Shown: one piece after another, positions 56,761 through 64,000 of the stretch
How the letters are laid out: the number at the start of each line of letters is the position of its first letter
Position numbering within the stretch: the stretch's first letter is position 1
Assembly: GCA_946803715.1 (NCBI GenBank)
Contig: CAMPET010000193.1
Coordinates: forward strand, 54,063-118,062
Length of the DNA stretch: 64,000 nucleotides
Direction of reading: 5' to 3'
Source: Beroe ovata
Taxonomy: Eukaryota > Ctenophora > Nuda > Beroida > Beroidae
Translations under genes and position numbers: made by a program
Notes under the pieces: model-generated
Told to the model about the DNA's origin: nothing
Databases searched by the model: none
Seen by the model: the letters and a program-made list of their open reading frames with translations, nothing else

Positions 56761-59700
56761 TTATCTGATGGTCTTCATAGCGATAATCTTGGCGGATGTC
56801 ATCTGTCCACTATTCCGGGCACGAAACATTGGACTGATAACATCTGCGAGGTGATAACATCTAAGAGTCTTCTCCTCAGCGGAGAAAATGTGGAAACAGT
56901 TCCCGACTCATACTGATTGTGATACCTCGGTCATACTCATAGTGGTATAACGAAACGAAATGGAGTTGAGTTATTTTAAATCTAAGAAACTTGTTAAATA
57001 CCGATAATATTGGTCTCCACTGTCTTTCATAAGAATAAGATAATACTATCACGGCATAATGTGATTGTGCAATGGGTGCGATAATTGAGTGCAATGATTG
57101 AGTGGCCCAGGATAATCAAGTGGCCGAGGGTCGTTACAAGTCCCACTACAAGTTCATGGGTAAATAAAGAGGTCACATCATCAGAGTGAAATTAAACGGG
57201 TTATAAGTAGGTGTGAGTTCATGGCCAATGGCCATGACCACAATATCATATTAGATTTGCAACTGCATAACACCATATATAGCAGCATGCAGATCATACT
57301 GTGGAAGGCTACACGAAATGGACACTCCATTCACCTCCCAGTCCCTCTAAAGAATGTCCACCCGACTAAAGAATGCTGCAAGCCCGAGATTTTGCACTAC
57401 TCCTTACTTCCTCGTTGGAAGTCACCATTTTGGCAGTCTCCTTGAAAAGTGTGCCCTCCACCCGGGCTTTCTTGGCCCTCACCTTGAACACTGTGGGGGA
57501 AATACCGACCATCACCTCAGGCACTAGCTGTTCAATTTGGGAGTTGCTATGTCAGGGGTACAGGATTGCTATGACACCTACTCAGTGCTCAAAGTGCGGC
57601 AATTTATATCACTTTTCAGTTTTAATAAATTTGTACTCAAAACAGTGCTAACTGACTTTTAGTTCTACATTATAATTTCGAGGCTCAAATTAGTTTTTCT
57701 GCTGCTTAAATTTGAGAACAGCTAGTAAGCCTTGCGATGGTCGGAAATTCGGATGAGTTCGATGCTGAGTGGAAGTGTTATAAAGGGGGAAATCACGGGC
57801 CGATCGCAGTGAGAAATGATTGCAATCTCAGTATCAGACAGGGAAATAGCTTACCGGCAACTGCGATCCCCATCGAGTCAGCGTTCGATTCCAAAATCTT
57901 CTGCAAATCCCCCACCTGCAACATATGGAATTATGAAGTATTGCATGTGTGTAATGTGCATGTGAGACTGAGAGACCCCCTGCACTATAGTGAAATGAAT
58001 ATTTCATTTTTAAGGTAAAATTCATCCAATATAAAATATATCAGTAGGGGTCGAGCGCTCAGTGCATGTGTGATTGATTCCATAACAATATTGGAACCCG
58101 TCAGTGTCCTTTTATTACTGCTCGTCGCAATCGTATTGTCAGGGTTTTGCTTTCGATCAAATCCCGGTCATTATGACAGCAAATAGCCTTATCGAGAGAC
58201 ATAACAGTAGGTAATTATAAACATGTCACAGTTCAGTGCACTGCTCGATCGAGTGATGCAATATGCAGATGCTTGCCCCACTGACTGGAATAGTGGAATA
58301 CGCAATGTATCAGGAGAACACCGATGATTAACCGATAACTGTGGCCGTGATGTGATTGAAATAGGATAATGTCGGTTCTAGGGCATCAATCAAGTGTATT
58401 TTTCATCACCCTGCTTCCTGTTAAAATCTGGTAGGCGAAGTGTCTGATCGATCGCTCTTATCATAACGAAACAAAGCATGTTGATTTTCGACTCACAGAA
58501 ATGGTATCTTGATTGTTTGCTTTTGCTGATTCGAGCAATTCCTGGACTTTCACCTGAGCAAGACGAATGAAGCTAGAATTTCAATCACGGTGTTACGAAT
58601 GTCAAGTGATTCCATCATAATATCTCCTTACCAGTTTATTTTGTTGTTTCACTGCTCGTCGCTTCGCGGAGTCTAGTTCACTCATAATAGCCTGCTTCTC
58701 CGGGTCCATCTGAAATACAGTGGTTATGACCAGATAATAGCGATAATAGTGATAATGACCAGATAGTACTGATAATGACCAGATGATGTCTGGACCGAAG
58801 CTAGGTGCTCAATGGTGTGACACGTTCTTCTGTTACCCCATGTTTCATTGTTGTAACACGTGAATGCATGTAACATGGAGCAATATAATAGTGGATGACA
58901 ATCGCTTGCAGCAGAATAGAAAGATGATTGCAATAATAGCGTTGACCGGACCTTATAGCAAAAACGCGAATTTTGGAACAATACAAAATCCGTATATGGG
59001 CAGGCTCTTTTTAGGTGTAAATAGTCGCACTAGTGACACATCGAGTTCATCCCATTCATGTCTTTGCCCCCTCGGAGGCTTTTATCCTCATGTCTACTTG
59101 CAGACGTGCATGAACATTGAGCAGTAGTAATCCAGTAGTTTGGCTTTACTGGTGAGTGCCTATCCAACTCACCAGTGTAACACATTCTCACAGTGTAACA
59201 CATTCTCACAGTGTAACACATTCTCACAGTGTAACACATTCTCACTATATTGTCTCACTTAAGTGCAACACTAACACACTATAGTGTCTCACTAACTCAC
59301 TTTAGTGTAATATTAACACACTATAGTGTCTCACTAACTCACTATAGTGTAACACTAACACATTATAGTGTCTCACTAACTCACACTAGTGTCTCAGTAA
59401 CTCACTATAGTGTAACACTACCACATTATAGTGTAATTACACTGGTTTAACTCACCAGTGCTCGAGGTGTGCTTGCTTGGTTGAAGTTTGAACTCATCAA
59501 CTGTTTAGTGGTTCTCCTATCACCATCCTTCATGGGAGCTGGTATCTGGGTACCAACCACTTCGACCACCAGGTTATTCTTCTCTAGGTAGTTGACAAAC
59601 TGAAATTGAGGGCTATGAATTGAGACTCAGTTTGATTTATAACGTCATATCCATGATCTTGAAATGAAATACCATGCCTCTGCCTAACTAATCAGTTATC

Positions 59701-62700
59701 AATTACGACCAATGAATAACGACCAATGATTATGAATGGATATTTATCTGATGAGTGAGCATATAGCGTAAAAAGGTTTTTATTTTTGAATCTATTATGG
59801 TTGAGTTGTCGTCATTTCAAGACAAGAGTGCTCAATTGTGGGATCACAAGAGCGAAGTATAAAAAGATTGGTTTGACACCAATATGAACCATATGCTTGC
59901 CCAATGATCGTTGTTTGACTTAGTTTAAGTTTTTAATCCATTCACCTTGTTAAGAAATGTCAGTGACTCTGTTATAAGTCATCTGATTAACTAACTTGCA
60001 GATGTTCAACTCAACAGGCTGTATAATAGTTTGTGGTACTGACCCAGTACTTACTTACGCAACCATACAGTTACACTTACAGCAATACCGGAATGACATA
60101 CGGCTCATGCTTGTGATAAATGCAGACTGAAGGCTATGTACTTCTTATCACAGTTCATCAGGGGGGAGGAGGGAGGGGTCTCATATTTCAATTATCATTC
60201 GTATCCATTTGGCGAAATTTTAATTAACACCACGGAAGTCCCGACAAAATTCCCGATTAGAGATACAATAACAACATACTTCATACAACGCATGCTACTT
60301 ATCTCATCTGTCCATATGTGTGTGTGTGGCTGTGAGTACCGGCAGAAATCTCTGTATAATTATTACGCGTGTTCTGCTATAATACTGTTGGACAATTTGT
60401 CGGTTCACAACATCGCGCCACCCGGCAGATCGTGATTGCGTTTCTTAATCTCCGATGCATGAAAAGGAGGTGGTAAGAACCCACCTGCATTTTGCCTCAG
60501 CACTGGGAGGTTCTCGCTCCGTTAAAAACATTTCCTCGGATATTTTGTCATTATATCCTCGTAATTTCTACCTATGTCGGAGTATAAAGCGTCACCATGT
60601 CAATAATCTCAATTCTTGTAAATTAAACTCGTTTGAAAGCATTTGCTTTCTGATGCGCGCCGCTCGTAGGCCATATAAATGAAATTACGCGTGACAATAT
60701 ACGGTCCTAGCTTTTGCCACGCAACATACGCGCTACTATGATCTGAGAATATGCTTTCTTGTTCTGTTTCAGACCCTTGCTCGCATTATTGACCATACAT
60801 CTTACATATACATTCTTTATAGGCTGAAGAATTCGCAGTTTCGATCTATTCTAAGTGTTGATTACTTAATGCATCGTAACCTAAATGCCATTCCTCATAA
60901 GTGTTACTGTTTGGTTACTGTTGAGTGTGACAGTGTTGAATCTTCACTGTTGATCATAGGGACGTCGCAAAAGTCAGGTTTTATTTATCTAGGCATCGTC
61001 TTCCTGACACCACGATTTGGTCCTAAAGATGGAGAATATGACGATATTTATCATTATGCAGTATGCATATATCCTGGAAAACTACAAGTTTTGTATGCTA
61101 GAATTCTTCAACAAAGTTTTCCTGGAAAACTATATAGTTCTTGACACAGATTTGATCTATTTTGTATCTTTCTTGCTCCCCCTATAGAGATCAGATTGTT
61201 ACCTTACGGCAGCATATTATGGAGAAGCGTTACACGTCATCCCACGTCAAAGCCTATCAGTGTAAAAATCTACATATTACATCTGCAATCTACATGAGGT
61301 ATTCTGAAATAGCGATTTCTCTCATTAAGTTATTTTTTTACTCATATTTGCCTTCAACTGGTTTATGCTTTTAAATCGTTCTAATGGCGTACTTATTGCT
61401 TAACATGTATAAAAACATGAGATCGGTAATTCTCATAACTGTGTATATCCCTGTGAAGCATAGCGTACAGGACATTTCCACTGTATTGACCCTCACTTTC
61501 AGAATAAACTATCCAAATTGTCACAGATCCAATAAAAGTTCAACTAAATTGTTATGTGTTTAGTATCTTTCTTAACATCAGATCATAATATCCCGTGGGT
61601 TTTGACAGTTGAACTGCATGTGGGCAATCCGGACCATCATAACTGTCACTCTTTATTGGGACAGCTCATAAACAACCGTTCCCAACTTCCATGTTATTTG
61701 TGTGTGTGTGTGTGTGTGTGTGTGTNTGTTTGTGTGTGTGTATGTGCGACTATACCTGGTCTGTGACAGGTTTACAGGAGTGTAGTTTTGAGTACGCGTA
61801 CTCTGGGTTGACTCCACTCATACTGCTAGTGGAGGAGTACTCAGCATCCAGGAAGAACTTATACCTGATGAGGGAGAGACTGGTCATAGCTGCGCCAGTG
61901 GATATTGCCAGAAAGCTAGACAATATAATGTGGACATTTTGATTTATATATTCATCCAATGGGGGTGGATTTCAATGATGGCATGACGCTTGTACCGTGG
62001 GTCATGATTGATTTCCTTTGCCAATTATAATATAGATTGTAATATAGATTATAATATAAGTCATGATTGGAGTGGTAATTACCTGCAGTACACGTTCTGA
62101 AACCTCTTGGGTATGCCGCGCGCATAGGGGATCTTGAGTACAAACTGTAGCGGCTGACCAACCTACAATGTGAGGTGTTAGTGGCGAGTACCTAATTTCC
62201 ATCATAATAAACACGGTGGTTCGCTGAGACGATCTTACTGGGGAGTTTTGCAGAGTTTTACTGAATATGGACACTTCTGCGAAGCATTTTGAACAGCAAT
62301 GGACGGGTTTAGGCTTTTCATTCTTAGCTTTAGTGTTTCTAGCCTTACTAGATTCAACTTGCAGGGCACAGTAACGTGTAACGTTTACAATAATTGTTTC
62401 AGTAATAATTTGGCTTATTCCATGAGGTAGTTACTTTGACTATCTGAACAGTCACTCACCAGTGAGTCGGGGTCATCAACAAACACATCATCCTCATCGG
62501 TTATGACAGTTCCGTCATCTTTACAGGGGAAATACTCCACCTGGGATAGACATTATGGTAACACAATCATACAGACAAACATACAGACAGACAGAGAGCA
62601 ATGGAGACCAACAGAGAGACAGACGCACATACACACAAACAAAACAACACATACAGAATGAATTATGCTACAAAAGGATTGTAAACTCATCCACAGACTC

Positions 62701-64000
62701 AACCGTCGACGCCATGGTGGTCAATACTTAAATTCATTCATTTGTAATTCAACATCTCATCATGATTTACCCTCAGTTCACCCTTCGGCGCTCCTTGATA
62801 ATTTGTGATGGTAAACGTCTGCTCCTGCTCAAACTGAAATCATTTCATTTTAAGGGCGAGTTCAAGTGGTGTGGTTTTGTAACAAAAACACGGTTTACAT
62901 GAGCTAAACATCCACAGAGCAGACTTGTCTCTTGTCATGGTTTAGTGGTGAGTGATTATGGGGTATGCTAATATGTCACTGGATACTGGATAGTTAGGGG
63001 GATACCGCTGCTCACCACCAAGTGGTGAGTGGGTGCGCTCAGTGAGCAACTCACTACTCACCAAGTGGTGAGTGGGTGTGCTCAGTGAGCAACTCACTAC
63101 TCACCAAATGGTGAGTGGGTGCGCTCAGTGAGCAACTCACTACTCACCAGGTGGTGAGTGGGTGTGCTCAGTGAGCAACTGACTACTCACCAAGTGGTGA
63201 GTGGGTGTGCTCAGTGAGCAACTGACTACTCACCAAGTGGTGAGCGGGTGTGCTCAGTGAGCAACTGACTACTCACCAGATATCCCAGACTCTTGAGTGA
63301 AATGCTCACTGTACCGATAGTGGTTTCCTTGTTATCATCCTCCACAAACGGATCCTCTTTCTGTGATGATAGATTGTTTAGCAGGTGTAATTTAGCAGGT
63401 GTAGCAAGCTTCACGGATTATTGATATGGGGACGAACATTGATATTTCAATCATAACCCACTCATGACACAGTGTTCATGGTTCATGTTGTGTGATATTC
63501 ACACCGACACAGTGAATCGGATTTGGAATGTCACATACACAGAGCACACGTCCACTAGACACGAACCATGAAGATTAAATAAGGACCACTCTAATTATAA
63601 TAAGGACCACTCTAATGATCACATAGTCAAGGATACTGTAACACACGTACATAACGAGCATAACGTACATAACACACACACGCCGTCAGATACATACATC
63701 CTACGACGTGTTCAGCGAAATACATGTGCCACATTTGACATTTTGTGAGTGACGTTTTGCGTGACATGCGTGACAATTTGCGTGATGATTATGTTCGCGT
63801 GACAATTTTTACCTGGTCGATACTTTTCCACGAGTCATCCCCCTCCACGAACATCTGGTACATCTCCTCCATCTTGTATTTCCGGGAAATGAACTCGTCA
63901 CGAGACAGGAGGTACGAACAGGACGTCAGGTAAGAGAACATTGACACCATCGCCTGATAAATATATAGAGTGAGAGAGCGGTATTATTGGGGGGGGGGGG
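56761..64000 (-). CDS. Kinesin-3, KIF28/KLP-6-like, C-terminal part
   Basis: Twelve in-phase exons, the 5' part outside the window: 63813-63953, 63277-63360, 62771-62833, 62460-62540, 62083-62162, 61756-61864, 59456-59599, 58632-58709, 58497-58553, 57855-57915, 57408-57490 and 56761-56874; 364 residues visible. Segments typical of the region after the FHA domain in kinesin-3: KEDPFVEDDNKETTIGTVSI (DPFxExxxxxxIG), SLKSLGYL, FTITNYQGAPKGELRVEY, then a C2-like block GQPLQFVLKIPYARGIPKRF and QNVYCRYKFF, NPEYAYSKLHSCKPVTDQF and VNYLEKNNLVVEVVGTQ. A charged C-terminal tail ends MTSAKIIAMKTIR. The motor domain is not in view, so the call depends on tail homology. KIF28 and C. elegans KLP-6 (a ciliary kinesin) are the closest families recalled; KIF1/KIF13-like is the alternative. 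The 2.2-kb intron 59600-61755 holds no recognisable gene. Confidence 0.62.
59160..59455. repeat. Degenerate ACTATAGTG(TAACACTAAC) tandem array
   Basis: Units of roughly 18-21 bp such as CACTATAGTGTCTCACTAAC; an initial part has CACATTCTCACAGTGTAA units. On the minus strand it starts at the donor of the kinesin exon ending at 59456 and repeats GTGAGTTA. Confidence 0.85.
59600..61697. other. Large kinesin intron without recognisable gene
   Basis: About 2.1 kb, AT-rich. Several short open frames occur but none shows a family motif or coding splice structure. A (GT)n microsatellite follows. Confidence 0.5.
61698..61745. repeat. GT dinucleotide microsatellite with N
   Basis: A TGTG run with one N at 61726, about 10 bp from the kinesin exon donor at 61755. 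Confidence 0.9.
63004..63276. repeat. 43-bp tandem array carrying donor motifs
   Basis: About six copies of a unit starting TCACCAAGTGGTGAGTGGGT and containing GCTCAGTGAGCAACTCACTA. On the minus strand each unit begins TTGGTGAGTAGT, nearly the same as the true donor CTG|GTGAGTAGT of the kinesin exon at 63277. Confidence 0.93.
63989..64000. other. Poly-G run at window edge
   Basis: Twelve G bases end the window, inside a kinesin intron. It could be real or the edge of a poorly assembled repeat. Confidence 0.6.

Noticed and set aside
60136-61374. Short plus-strand frames in the large kinesin intron
   Set aside because: No motif, no splice-supported continuation, AT-rich composition typical of non-coding DNA.

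Overview
This window is animal nuclear DNA. It has spliceosomal introns, mostly short, and compact genes. Its replication-type histone genes carry 3' stem-loop signals. Nearly every recognisable protein is a metazoan family member. The tight packing, the YHYH-domain protein and the very short introns would suit a sponge-like or other early-branching invertebrate, but the species is an inference and cannot be read directly from the sequence. Gene models were built by hand: exons were joined at GT-AG sites, keeping reading phase and homology to families I recognise.

Layout. 1-4.0 kb: TERB1-like meiotic telomere protein (minus, runs off the left edge) and an intronless RING/TRAF-zinc-finger protein (minus). 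6.0-10.8 kb: CAB39/MO25 and EMC10 (both plus). 11.2-12.5 kb: an intronless EXD1-like exonuclease-fold protein (minus). 13.8-20.1 kb: ICE1 and CENPX (minus), where the CENPX stop codon and the ICE1 start codon share one base. 20.5-22.5 kb: intronless DNAJC16 (minus). 22.5-25.9 kb: gene-free DNA full of tandem, inverted and dispersed repeats. 26.0-30.4 kb: a histone cluster (H2A, H3, divergent H2B/H2A pairs) with two assembly joins marked by single N bases.

30.7-64 kb: eight genes in a row on the minus strand, most only 180-360 bp apart: HMGCS, ALG6, SURF1, METTL1, ESF1, two tandem ADAR/ADAD-like genes, and the C-terminal part of a KIF28/KLP-6-like kinesin-3 that runs off the right edge. A YHYH-domain secreted protein sits on the plus strand inside an HMGCS intron.

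The genes serve separate housekeeping roles: LKB1 scaffold, ER insertion, sterol and N-glycan synthesis, cytochrome oxidase assembly, tRNA m7G, rRNA processing and snRNA transcription. Several (TERB1, EXD1, CENPX, ADAD-like) belong to families linked to meiosis, genome stability or germline RNA biology.

The most interesting element is the pair of ADAR-like genes at 45-55 kb. Both keep double-stranded-RNA-binding domains and a full-length deaminase fold, but both have lost the His and both Cys that hold the catalytic zinc. They share the same substitutions, which suggests a duplicated family of non-catalytic RNA-binding proteins. A second theme is that many introns carry minisatellites that begin or end at a splice site and repeat the donor sequence itself.
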